Positions 14,652 through 21,506 of a stretch of DNA of 36,311 nt are shown here, in pieces. The position numbers were made by a program, and so were the translations under genes. The notes below the pieces were generated by a model that saw nothing but the letters and a program-made list of their open reading frames with translations, was not told the DNA's origin and ran no database searches. Every line of letters begins with the position of its first letter. Positions within the stretch are counted from its first letter, which is position 1. Source of the stretch: CAZEID01 sp964512075 (lineage in GTDB: Bacteria > Patescibacteriota > WWE3 > 9FT-COMBO-53-11); assembly GCA_964512075.1 (NCBI GenBank), contig CAZEID010000011.1:1-36311 (forward strand), given 5' to 3'.

Positions 14652-15076
14652 TTAAAAAGATTCTTTTAGTTTTAGGAGTAATCGTTATTCTTTTCGCCGG
14701 TGTGAACACCGCCGCCGCTATTAATTCCTCGATTTTAGATGCAATTTCAGGACTACCATTAAGCGATCAGATTCTTTTTATCGCTAAGGAGGTAGACCGT
14801 CTTAAACTCAAAGATGAGTTAAGAGATGCTTGCGACCTAGCTGATGGGCTTTTTAGGGTCCCAACTGATTTTCAGCACTTCCGCGTTGCAAGTATGTCGG
14901 TTCCGTGGAATCTCCAACATGTTAAAGATAACTATCAAATGATAGTCGAACTTTTTGGTGAGCAGGAAGCGCAGTTTGTTCTGTCTTTTTATCAGGAGAG
15001 AACTGATAGCTATCTATCCGCCAAAGCTGACTGCGACCGCTTAACTGAGGAGTTTAATCAGAAGTATGGGGACTAA
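14648..15076 (+). CDS. Secreted or membrane-anchored small protein, tandem paralogue 1
   Basis: The 142-residue product starts with a hydrophobic segment ending NTAAA, consistent with a signal peptide or N-terminal anchor. The mature part starts with SSILDAISGLPLSDQILFIAKEVDRLKLKDELRDAC and ends SAKADCDRLTEEFNQKYGD. These two blocks are nearly identical in the next gene, while the middle (about 70-115) is unrelated. Two cysteines, one in each conserved block, could pair. No known family recognised. The start ATG overlaps the upstream gene. Confidence 0.75.
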   Translation: MIKKILLVLGVIVILFAGVNTAAAINSSILDAISGLPLSDQILFIAKEVDRLKLKDELRDACDLADGLFRVPTDFQHFRVASMSVPWNLQHVKDNYQMIVELFGEQEAQFVLSFYQERTDSYLSAKADCDRLTEEFNQKYGD

Positions 15077-15077
15077 A

Positions 15078-15488
15078 GTGCTTAAGAAAATCTTGATTGG
15101 TTTAGGAATTCTCATTGTACTTTTTGCCGGAATAAACACTGCCGCAGCTCTTAGTTCTTCTGTTTTAGATGCAATTTCGGGACTACCATTAAGCGATCAG
15201 GTTCTTTTTATCGCTAAAGAAGTTGATCGGCTCAAACTTAAAGACGAGCTTCGCGATGTTTGTGATTCAGTGGATGAGCTTTCGAAATTTCCTTCCCCAT
15301 TGCCAAGCGATTACCAAGGTCCGGGTGGTATCACCCACAACCCATTACCTCAAATGGTTGAATATGTTGGGGGAGATCTCGAGGAGTGGTTGGGGGCAAC
15401 TCTTATCAAACAGTATCAGAACTATTTAATTGCTAAATCCGATTGCGATCGTTTGACCGAAGAGTTTAACCAGAAATACGGCGATTAG
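15078..15488 (+). CDS. Secreted or membrane-anchored small protein, tandem paralogue 2
   Basis: This 136-residue protein is a diverged duplicate of the preceding gene: the leader and the ISGLPLSDQVLFIAKEVDRL block and the C-terminal DCDRLTEEFNQKYGD block match, but the middle is different and Pro/Gly-rich (about 72-100). The GTG at 15078 is preferred because it aligns with the start of paralogue 1 and follows a GGGGA Shine-Dalgarno; an ATG at 15066 inside the previous gene is the alternative. Its stop codon overlaps the end of a minus-strand frame. Function unknown. Confidence 0.75.
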   Translation: MLKKILIGLGILIVLFAGINTAAALSSSVLDAISGLPLSDQVLFIAKEVDRLKLKDELRDVCDSVDELSKFPSPLPSDYQGPGGITHNPLPQMVEYVGGDLEEWLGATLIKQYQNYLIAKSDCDRLTEEFNQKYGD

Positions 15489-15750
15489 GTTGCCAGATTA
15501 GGAGCATAAAACAGCTGGGTAGTTGTTCTCCATAAGGTTCTAACTTCGTCCGCCAAGGACTGCCTAGATTCTACTAACCTCTGGCAATCGCTACTGAAGT
15601 AACAGGGGAGTCGCTAACCTTTCCCAAAGTCGCCCAATTCTTCAGATCAAGAATAATCTGGTTCCAATGGTGAACTACTTGTGCCACCACCGAGTCAAAC
15701 CCGGTTTGCTTGACGGGGTGAATCGCGTCAGACGCATCTAGCACTTCCAT
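15485..15750 (-). pseudogene. Possible small gene split by a frameshift
   Basis: On the minus strand an ATG at 15750 opens 58 codons ending at TAG (15574-15576), with an ordinary-looking sequence (HPVKQTGFDSVVAQVVHHW, then LDLKNWATLGKVSDS). Immediately at that stop, the frame reached by a -1 shift continues with QRLVESRQSLADEVRTLWRT and ends at TAA 15485-15487. The two halves together would give about 87 residues of coherent helical protein. It begins just past the terminator of the upstream lipoprotein gene. It could be a decayed gene, a recoding site or chance. No family recognised. Apart from this frame I see nothing in 15489-15750. Confidence 0.35.
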
Positions 15751-15790
15751 GGGAAAAGAAAAACCCCTGGATGATCGGACGATCCAGGGG
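15751..15790 (-). terminator. Intrinsic terminator of the lipoprotein gene
   Basis: On the minus strand CCCCTGGAT and ATCCAGGGG form a nine-pair stem with a nine-base loop (15764-15790), followed by TTTTTCTTTT. This is a strong rho-independent terminator 20 bases past the stop codon of the gene at 15810-16397. Confidence 0.9.
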
Positions 15791-15809
15791 TGGGGAAGTC
15801 GGAATTCCC

Positions 15810-16397
15810 TTACGGAAAAAAGTAGGGAGTGAGATCAACCTCCCAGGCCGCACCGGAACCGCACCCTGCCGCGGAGCATCGCAGACTGTAGGGGGAAGCT
15901 CCTTCCATTGCGAAGAAACCGATGGTTAGGATATGGGTGTCCCAGTTGTAGAACAGCGTTATCCAGTCTTTTGCCACGCCGTTGCGATCAACGACCGAAA
16001 GCTTTCCCTCTCCTTGGAGGGGTCCCCCCGGACCAAAGGTTGCGGAGAGGTCTCCTGACAGGACCTCGGCGGTGATTAACAGTACCACCCGGCCTGGGTT
16101 GGGGGACATTTGTTGGCTTCCTACCGCGGTCGGCCCGTCGTGAATGGACGCCGAAACCAAGCGGATGGTCATCCCCCGGATTCGAAGCGTGGGCAGTGGG
16201 GTGGGGGTTACGGTAGGTGTCGGCGTCGGCGTCCGAGTAGGTGTCGGCGTTCGGGTAGGAGTCGCAGTAGAAGTGGGTGTGAAGGCCGGTGTCGGTGTTT
16301 TCCTCCCCAAAGCTACCTCGATTCCTTCCGCGAGGTTGCAGGCCGCCAGCACGAACATCAGCGTAACGGCTCCGGCAGCAAGCGCTTTTTGGTTCAC
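15810..16397 (-). CDS. Lipoprotein with Thr-Pro repeat linker
   Basis: With the GTG start at 16397 the 195-residue product has a type II signal peptide ending in the lipobox VLAAC, so it should be lipid-modified at that cysteine. A short segment is followed by a roughly 40-residue linker of alternating Thr, Pro and Arg (TPTRTPTPT units). A globular beta-rich domain of about 115 residues follows, with two cysteines close together (LRCSAAGCGSG). The linker resembles the cell-wall spanning spacers of surface proteins. GTG 16397 is chosen because AGGAGAG lies six bases upstream and the lipobox falls at the right distance; a longer start at 16445 would bury it. Its own strong promoter and terminator make it monocistronic. 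Family of the C-terminal domain not recognised. Confidence 0.82.
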   Translation of the reverse strand: MNQKALAAGAVTLMFVLAACNLAEGIEVALGRKTPTPAFTPTSTATPTRTPTPTRTPTPTPTVTPTPLPTLRIRGMTIRLVSASIHDGPTAVGSQQMSPNPGRVVLLITAEVLSGDLSATFGPGGPLQGEGKLSVVDRNGVAKDWITLFYNWDTHILTIGFFAMEGASPYSLRCSAAGCGSGAAWEVDLTPYFFP

Positions 16398-16505
16398 TTC
16401 GTCTCTCCTGTTAGTAAGACCGATTTTCCCAACAAGGCTCCCCAAGCCTATTCGGTCAAGATGCGGCTTCCGCTCCTTTCCCTACTAAGTCAGGTTGTTG
16501 CCGCC

Positions 16506-16540
16506 ATCATAACCTATAGGTGACTTTTTGTCAATAGGTT
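16506..16540 (-). promoter_or_regulatory. Consensus sigma-70-type promoter with inverted repeats
   Basis: Reading the minus strand, TTGACA (16534-16529) is followed by a 17-base spacer and TATGAT (16511-16506). The spacer contains the perfect palindrome ACCTATAGGT, and the arms AACCTAT (16511-16517) and ATAGGTT (16534-16540) flank it. This is the best promoter in the window, and the repeats are a candidate operator. Confidence 0.85.
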
Positions 16541-16617
16541 AAGAAGGTCGCGGAACTGATGGGTGCCGTTGCTATTGCGGGGTGAATAGGGGAGAAGGGA
16601 CTCGTTGGACTGCTATT

Positions 16618-17556
16618 CTACTCTTCGAAGAAAGAAAAGCCTTCAACGCTGGGACTAGCAGGGATACCTCCCATTTGAAAGATTATATACATCTGCTTTT
16701 CTTTTTTTTGGAATCTTATTGGATATTTAACATAATGGTAGCCGCCTTGCCAGATGACCGTTGTTGGTGTTCCGAGGGAGGTGTAGGGACCGTAATAATC
16801 CCGGTAAGGTTCGAGTGAACTTTCTTCTAACCTCTCTAGTAAGGAGTAACTGCAACGATTACAGAAATTGGTGAAGTCCTTCCGATTATAGTAACCGAGC
16901 ATCTCCTTTGCGATGGGAGTAGTTGCGGTTAGCACCATTGCTTCCTCAGCTTCTCCAAGAGTGTAAGCTTTCCTTTGGAATAGCGTTGCGCCCGAGTAAA
17001 GACCGCCAACTACCAAAATGAGTCCCAAAGTTCCCAGTATCCACTTCTTTCTAGTAAGAAGAAATATGCTGAATGCCGCGAGCGGAAGAAAAGTAATCCT
17101 GCCGTAGATAAAGTTCTGATAGTAATCGGGAGGATTAGTTCCGAAGGCGACTAGGAGCGCAATTGAAATAGAAATTGGGATTAGTGCTATTAATTTCTTA
17201 AGAATAGAGGATTCCTTTCGGACCCAAAAGATTGAGCCAATGATGACGAAAGAAAGTTGCAAGGGTATGAGGGTTAGGAAAATTTTTTCGTCATTGGCGT
17301 TGAGGAGATCCTCCACGCCGGTTCCGGAGATTGATAGAACGGTCAAAATCAATGTGAAGAAGGCGAGCGAGCTCCAAAACTTAAGATTCTTGATAATAAG
17401 TAGCGTGTAGATTAGGAGCGAAATTGTGCTGGCGACGAACATGAGAAGAAGGTTCTTTTCCGAAGCGTAGTAGAAGGCGAATCCCATGGGGAAGAACGCG
17501 GCAAAGTATAGAAAAAACCAAACCGATTTGCGAGCGGCGGTTTTTAAATCGAGCAT
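16618..17556 (-). CDS. Polytopic membrane protein of unknown function
   Basis: The 312-residue product has about seven or eight hydrophobic helices in the first 215 residues (for example FLYFAAFFPMGFAFYYA, ISLLIYTLLII, LAFFTLILTVLSI, IALIPISISIALLVAF, GTLGLILVVGGLY). A soluble C-terminal domain of about 95 residues follows, with the segment IAKEMLGYYNRKDFTNFCNRCS resembling small NTF2-like or DUF3887-type domains (weak, by eye). I do not recognise the whole protein. A TAGAAT element eight bases before the ATG suggests a leaderless start. The gene is AT-rich relative to the housekeeping block and stands alone between the lipoprotein and the large surface protein. The 170 bases on its downstream side, 16446-16617, hold only the lipoprotein promoter. 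Confidence 0.82.
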   Translation of the reverse strand: MLDLKTAARKSVWFFLYFAAFFPMGFAFYYASEKNLLLMFVASTISLLIYTLLIIKNLKFWSSLAFFTLILTVLSISGTGVEDLLNANDEKIFLTLIPLQLSFVIIGSIFWVRKESSILKKLIALIPISISIALLVAFGTNPPDYYQNFIYGRITFLPLAAFSIFLLTRKKWILGTLGLILVVGGLYSGATLFQRKAYTLGEAEEAMVLTATTPIAKEMLGYYNRKDFTNFCNRCSYSLLERLEESSLEPYRDYYGPYTSLGTPTTVIWQGGYHYVKYPIRFQKKEKQMYIIFQMGGIPASPSVEGFSFFEE

Positions 17557-17603
17557 TCGACCTTATTCTACTATTTATACTTATGTTCATGATTTGCATT
17601 GCC

Positions 17604-17659
17604 TTGACTTGTGTGGTACATTCAGTTCAATCAACCCTGCCTCGTAGGGTCTATTTTTT
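17604..17659 (+). promoter_or_regulatory. Promoter and leader hairpin of the surface protein gene
   Basis: TTGACT (17604-17609) and TTCAAT (17626-17631) with a 16-base spacer form a possible promoter. ACCCT-GCCTCGT-AGGGT (17634-17650) is a hairpin followed by CTATTTTTT, which looks like a small intrinsic terminator placed three bases before the ATG at 17662. The predicted start point falls close to the hairpin, so an attenuator role is uncertain. There is no Shine-Dalgarno. Confidence 0.4.
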
Positions 17660-17661
17660 AA

Positions 17662-20388
17662 ATGAGAACCGATCTTAAACGAAAAATCGGCTCGCTGGCA
17701 GTTTCGCTCTTAATGGTTGCGGGGCAATATGCTCCGCTTTTTGGTACTCTTCTCACCCCAAATTACGCTTTTGCAAGCCCAGCTCTTCCTCTCGTGTGTC
17801 CGGGAGTAATTGGCGATTACAATCTCGTTGATATCGCAGGCGGCGATTCAACGACCGATGGAAAAGATTTCATCTTCGCTGGAGACTCGAATACGGTGGG
17901 TATTAATGCCAAAAAGGGAGACGACTGCATTTTGATTGGTGATAATAATTCGGGAAAAATCGATGGTGGTAACGGTAACGACGTAATCGTTGTTGGAAAC
18001 AATAACGGGGGCGAGATACTTGGCGGCGAGAATAACGACAAGATCGTTGTGGGGAATAACAACAGCGCTCCGGTAAATGGAGGCAAGGGCGACGACACAA
18101 TTACTATCGGTGATAGCAACTCCGGAAAAATTTCTGGACACGACAACCAAGATAAAATCACTGTTGGAGACAACAACACAGGTGAAATAAGCGGAGATAA
18201 GCACGATGACGTCATCATCGTTGGAAACAACAACTCAGGTAAAGTCTCTGGTGGTGACAACGAAGACGACATTACTATTGGTGACAACAACTCGGGTGAT
18301 ATATACGGCAACAAACACGACGATACAATCACTGTTGGTTGTGGTAACACGGGGATAGTGGATGGCGGTGAAGGAAACGACACAGGTGAAGGAAACGACA
18401 CAGTTACCGTTGGTGGTGATTGTGTGGTAGCTGATACCACTGCACCCGCGGTTCCAGATTTGGTTTCCCCCTTTGATGGGGCGGTGATCAAACCGAGTGC
18501 GGCGGTTTTGGATTGGACCGACGTTTCCGACCCAAGTGGTCCGGTTATCTATTGGTATCAGAGTTTTTGGAGTGGCGGTGGTCACTATGGTCCGGTTTCT
18601 ACTGGTACCAACTCGTTTATAAATGCGACCGGTAGTGCAGACCGTGTTTACCAGTGGCAAGTGCAGGCTTGTGATTCTGCTCCAGTTCCGAACTGCAGCG
18701 CCTGGTCACCTCTTTGGGAAGTAACAATTGATGGAACTGTTCCTCCCACTCCTACAATCGTTTTTCCAGGTGCCGAACAGTACTTTACCTCCCAACCGAT
18801 CCTTAATGACTGGACGGACGTTGTCGACAATCTCTCGGGGCTAGACTATTACAGGATTGAGTACGCTTACGACGACGGCCACACCTTTAGCGGATTCCCC
18901 TATCGGACAGCTACTATCTCCGAGCGTAATCATACTCCTGGAATTGGTGAGCAGGGTGGGGTGAGGTTCCGCGTCCAAGCATTCGATAAAGCTGGAAACG
19001 AAGGTGCTTGGAGCGAGTGGCGGCACTACTACTATGACGCTTCCGATCCGTGGACTGTCTTTACCTCCCCTACGAACGGCCAGATTTTTGCCGGTCCTAT
19101 CCATATTTCGGGAATCTCCGAAGATAATCCCAAATTTGGTGGGATTGTTGACTGGGTAGACCTTTTCTACAGCGTTTCCGGGGAAAACGACTGGCAGCCG
19201 CTAGTGACCAACTCTAACCCGGCTGGATATGAGCCGTTTTCTTGGGGAACAAACTGGACCCCCTTAGTGGATGGGACTTATGATCTTAAAGCTGTCGCTA
19301 CTGATCGGGCCGGGAATGTCGAAGGAACCGCTTACGTTTACGGGATTATTTATGATAATACCGACCCGGTCGTAGAGATTACCTCTCCGACTGAGACGTT
19401 CCTTAATGGAACGGTTGCAATTCGGGGCAGCGTAAATGATACCAATCCCTGGCGGTACTGGCTGGTTATTCAAAATTCTTCAAACTCTACCGTTGCTGGC
19501 CCAGGCACCGTTTATGACAGTACATCTTTCACCGACAAGTTCTTCTTCAACTGGAATACCACCGCAGTTCCTGATGGAACTTACACAATTAAGTTGGAGG
19601 CCCGCGACCTGGCGGGCAACAAATCTGGCAACCCGGGAGTTTCCTACGATTGGATGGTGGTTACGGTCGATAATACGGCACCGGTTGTAACTTGGAACAG
19701 CCCGCTGAACGGCGATGAAATTTCCGGAGATTCCGTCCTACTTGACGCGGGGGTAGTGGAGCTTAATCCGGACGGGGGAATTAGCTACTTCTACAAAGTT
19801 TTGGGTGCCAATGACTCCACCCTTCTTCCGATTTCCTCTCCTTGGGATCTGGCACTGATTTCTCTTGACTACTACACTTTGGTTGCTCGAGCTTCTGATC
19901 TGGCCGGTAATTTGGGCGAAGCGCGGATTGACATTGCGGTCAAGGCCGTTGTTTCTGGCGAGACGGCGGTAGGAGTTTCAACCACTTCCTTTGCAGTGGC
20001 GTGGACCACGGACAAGCCAACCACTAGTCGAGTAGTTTACGATACTGTTTCCCACCCGGTTTTGGGAGCAGCTCCCAACTATGGTTACGCCTTCTCGACG
20101 GACACGTTTGATATTGATCCGAAAGTTACCTCTCATTCCGTGTTTCTTACTGGTCTTACTCCCGGAAAGACCTATTACTTTAGAACTATTTCTTCCGGCT
20201 CTCCGACCACAATTGGGGAGGAGCGGTCCGTAAAGACGGGGGACGTTCTGGGAGAGGAGACTGAGCGGGAGGAGGGAGAAGTTCTTCCCGCAACGGGAGT
20301 CCAGGTTGAGAGGTTGGCCTTTGCCGCGCTGGCTTTCGCAGTCGGCAGTTTGCTGCGGAGAAAATCCCGTTTTCTTAAGTCCCGTTAA
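17662..20388 (+). CDS. Large LPXTG-type surface protein with Asp/Asn/Gly repeats and Ig/FnIII-like domains
   Basis: The 908-residue product has a signal peptide (basic start, hydrophobic core, cut probably after YAFA near residue 38). A region of eight 19-residue repeats (about 86-237) with the pattern xxD-x-I-x-V/I-G-D/N-N-N-S/T-G-x-I follows, likely a calcium-binding or beta-solenoid stalk similar in spirit to RTX repeats. Next come several Ig-like or fibronectin III-like domains, with repeated DRAGNVEG, DLAGNKSG and DNTAPVV motifs and a last module (SRVVYDTVSH to YYFRTISSG) like the N-terminal domain of purple acid phosphatases. It ends with LPATG (875-879), a hydrophobic helix and RRKSRFLKSR, a sortase sorting signal. 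No sortase is in the window. It is probably displayed on the cell surface; ligand unknown. Confidence 0.88.
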   Translation: MRTDLKRKIGSLAVSLLMVAGQYAPLFGTLLTPNYAFASPALPLVCPGVIGDYNLVDIAGGDSTTDGKDFIFAGDSNTVGINAKKGDDCILIGDNNSGKIDGGNGNDVIVVGNNNGGEILGGENNDKIVVGNNNSAPVNGGKGDDTITIGDSNSGKISGHDNQDKITVGDNNTGEISGDKHDDVIIVGNNNSGKVSGGDNEDDITIGDNNSGDIYGNKHDDTITVGCGNTGIVDGGEGNDTGEGNDTVTVGGDCVVADTTAPAVPDLVSPFDGAVIKPSAAVLDWTDVSDPSGPVIYWYQSFWSGGGHYGPVSTGTNSFINATGSADRVYQWQVQACDSAPVPNCSAWSPLWEVTIDGTVPPTPTIVFPGAEQYFTSQPILNDWTDVVDNLSGLDYYRIEYAYDDGHTFSGFPYRTATISERNHTPGIGEQGGVRFRVQAFDKAGNEGAWSEWRHYYYDASDPWTVFTSPTNGQIFAGPIHISGISEDNPKFGGIVDWVDLFYSVSGENDWQPLVTNSNPAGYEPFSWGTNWTPLVDGTYDLKAVATDRAGNVEGTAYVYGIIYDNTDPVVEITSPTETFLNGTVAIRGSVNDTNPWRYWLVIQNSSNSTVAGPGTVYDSTSFTDKFFFNWNTTAVPDGTYTIKLEARDLAGNKSGNPGVSYDWMVVTVDNTAPVVTWNSPLNGDEISGDSVLLDAGVVELNPDGGISYFYKVLGANDSTLLPISSPWDLALISLDYYTLVARASDLAGNLGEARIDIAVKAVVSGETAVGVSTTSFAVAWTTDKPTTSRVVYDTVSHPVLGAAPNYGYAFSTDTFDIDPKVTSHSVFLTGLTPGKTYYFRTISSGSPTTIGEERSVKTGDVLGEETEREEGEVLPATGVQVERLAFAALAFAVGSLLRRKSRFLKSR
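17917..18372 (+). repeat. Eight in-frame 57-base repeats (19 residues each)
   Basis: The coding sequence divides exactly into eight units of 57 bases, each beginning (G/N/H)(D/N/Q/E)D and containing GDNNS or GNNN variants. A shortened ninth unit with a duplicated GEGNDT follows. Units differ at the DNA level, so expansion is not very recent. Confidence 0.85.
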
Positions 20389-20404
20389 ATATCCCTTGTA
20401 TTGC

Positions 20405-20410
20405 TAAAAT
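20405..20410 (+). promoter_or_regulatory. -10 element before acyP
   Basis: TAAAAT within TTGCTAAAAT lies seven bases before the ATG at 20418. There is no Shine-Dalgarno, which fits leaderless translation. Confidence 0.5.
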
Positions 20411-20417
20411 GCGTTAG

Positions 20418-20711
20418 ATGGCCGAAAAGGCTTCTTCGGGATTGGCCCGCGCGTGCGTTCGGATCTACGGAAAAGTTCAAAATGTGGGCTTTCGTTTCTA
20501 TGTGCATCGGCGAGCCGCCGCGGCGGGCTTGGTCGGCTCGGTCCGGAATCTAAATACCAACGCTATTGAGATTTTTCTTCAAGGGGATCGCCGCCGAATT
20601 GAGAAGTGCATCGAAGAGTGCCGCCGCGGCCCGCTGCTTGCCCAAGTGGAGAGGGTGGAAGTCGTGTGGCAGAAGCCGATCAAAGAGTTGAACCATTTTG
20701 AGATCCGTTAA
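20418..20711 (+). CDS. acyP: Acylphosphatase
   Basis: The 97-residue product hydrolyses acyl phosphates such as carbamoyl phosphate or 1,3-bisphosphoglycerate. The signature IYGKVQNVGFRFYVHRRAAAAGLVGSVRNL contains the phosphate-binding loop and Arg (FR) and the catalytic Asn (VRNL, about residue 42), and the ending FEIR is typical. It heads an apparent pair with the DUF72 gene, whose ATG follows its TAA directly. Confidence 0.95.
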   Translation: MAEKASSGLARACVRIYGKVQNVGFRFYVHRRAAAAGLVGSVRNLNTNAIEIFLQGDRRRIEKCIEECRRGPLLAQVERVEVVWQKPIKELNHFEIR

Positions 20712-21425
20712 ATGGTTTGGGTTGGCACCTCCGGTTGGAATTACCCGCATTGGCGATCAGTTTTCTATCCTTCCGACCTTTCCTCCCGTTCTTGGCTATC
20801 TTTTTACGCCCGAAGTTTTTCGGCGGTGGAAGTAAACTATTCTTTTTATCATCTTCCCAAAGTCGAAACTTATCGGAAGTGGTTTGAACAGACTCCCGAG
20901 GAGTTTTTGTTTGCCCTGAAGGCCTCCCGCTTTCTAACCCACGTCAAGCGGCTGAAGGAAGCTCGGACACCCTTGGAAAATTTTCTGGAGAACTCCGCGG
21001 CGCTGGGCGACAAGCGGGGACCGATCTTCTTTCAACTCCCGCCCTCTTTTAAGGTGGATTTAGTTCGCTTGGAGGAGTTTTTAAAGATTTTGCCGCGGGG
21101 GATGCGCTTTGCTTTTGAATTTCGCCACCCCTCTTGGTTTGGGGAGGAAGTTTATCGCCTTCTGCGGAAGTACAATGCGGCGCTGATTTTCGCCGATACT
21201 CCCCGCTACCCCTACGCAGAAGTTCGAACCGCGGATTTCTTTTACTTGCGCTTGCACGGCCATGAAGCGCTTTACGCTTCTTCCTACTCTGATAAGCAAT
21301 TAGAAGACTACGCCGCTAAAATCCGGGAGTGGGGGAGGGAAGGGGAGGGGTTTGTTTTCTTCGATAATGATTTCTCCGGCTTTGCGGTGAAGAATGCTCT
21401 CCACCTGAAGAAGTTGTTAAGATAG
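20712..21425 (+). CDS. DUF72 (YecE-like) family protein
   Basis: The 237-residue product has the DUF72 TIM-barrel pattern: VGTSGWNYPHWRSVFYP at the start, then FSAVEVNYSFYHLP, FLFALKASRFLTHVKRL, GPIFFQLPPSF, FAFEFRHPSW, FFYLRLHGH and FVFFDNDFSGFAVKNA near the end. The biochemical function of the family is not settled. There is no gap after acyP, so translation is probably coupled. The 81 bases after it (21426-21506) hold no feature I can name. Confidence 0.92.
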   Translation: MVWVGTSGWNYPHWRSVFYPSDLSSRSWLSFYARSFSAVEVNYSFYHLPKVETYRKWFEQTPEEFLFALKASRFLTHVKRLKEARTPLENFLENSAALGDKRGPIFFQLPPSFKVDLVRLEEFLKILPRGMRFAFEFRHPSWFGEEVYRLLRKYNAALIFADTPRYPYAEVRTADFFYLRLHGHEALYASSYSDKQLEDYAAKIREWGREGEGFVFFDNDFSGFAVKNALHLKKLLR

Positions 21426-21506
21426 AAAAAGCAAGATGCGAAAGGCCGAAAGCGAAAGGTGGAAAAGGTTTTAATCCTTAGCCATTAGCTTCGCGCCTCT
21501 AAGACG

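Noticed and set aside
16110..16523. Plus-strand Arg/Val-rich frames opposite the lipoprotein
   Set aside because: They are shadows of the Thr-Pro repeat coding sequence; the minus-strand gene has a promoter, Shine-Dalgarno, lipobox and terminator.
18235..18660. Minus-strand frames opposite the surface protein repeats
   Set aside because: Low-complexity mirror images of the repeat coding sequence without start signals.
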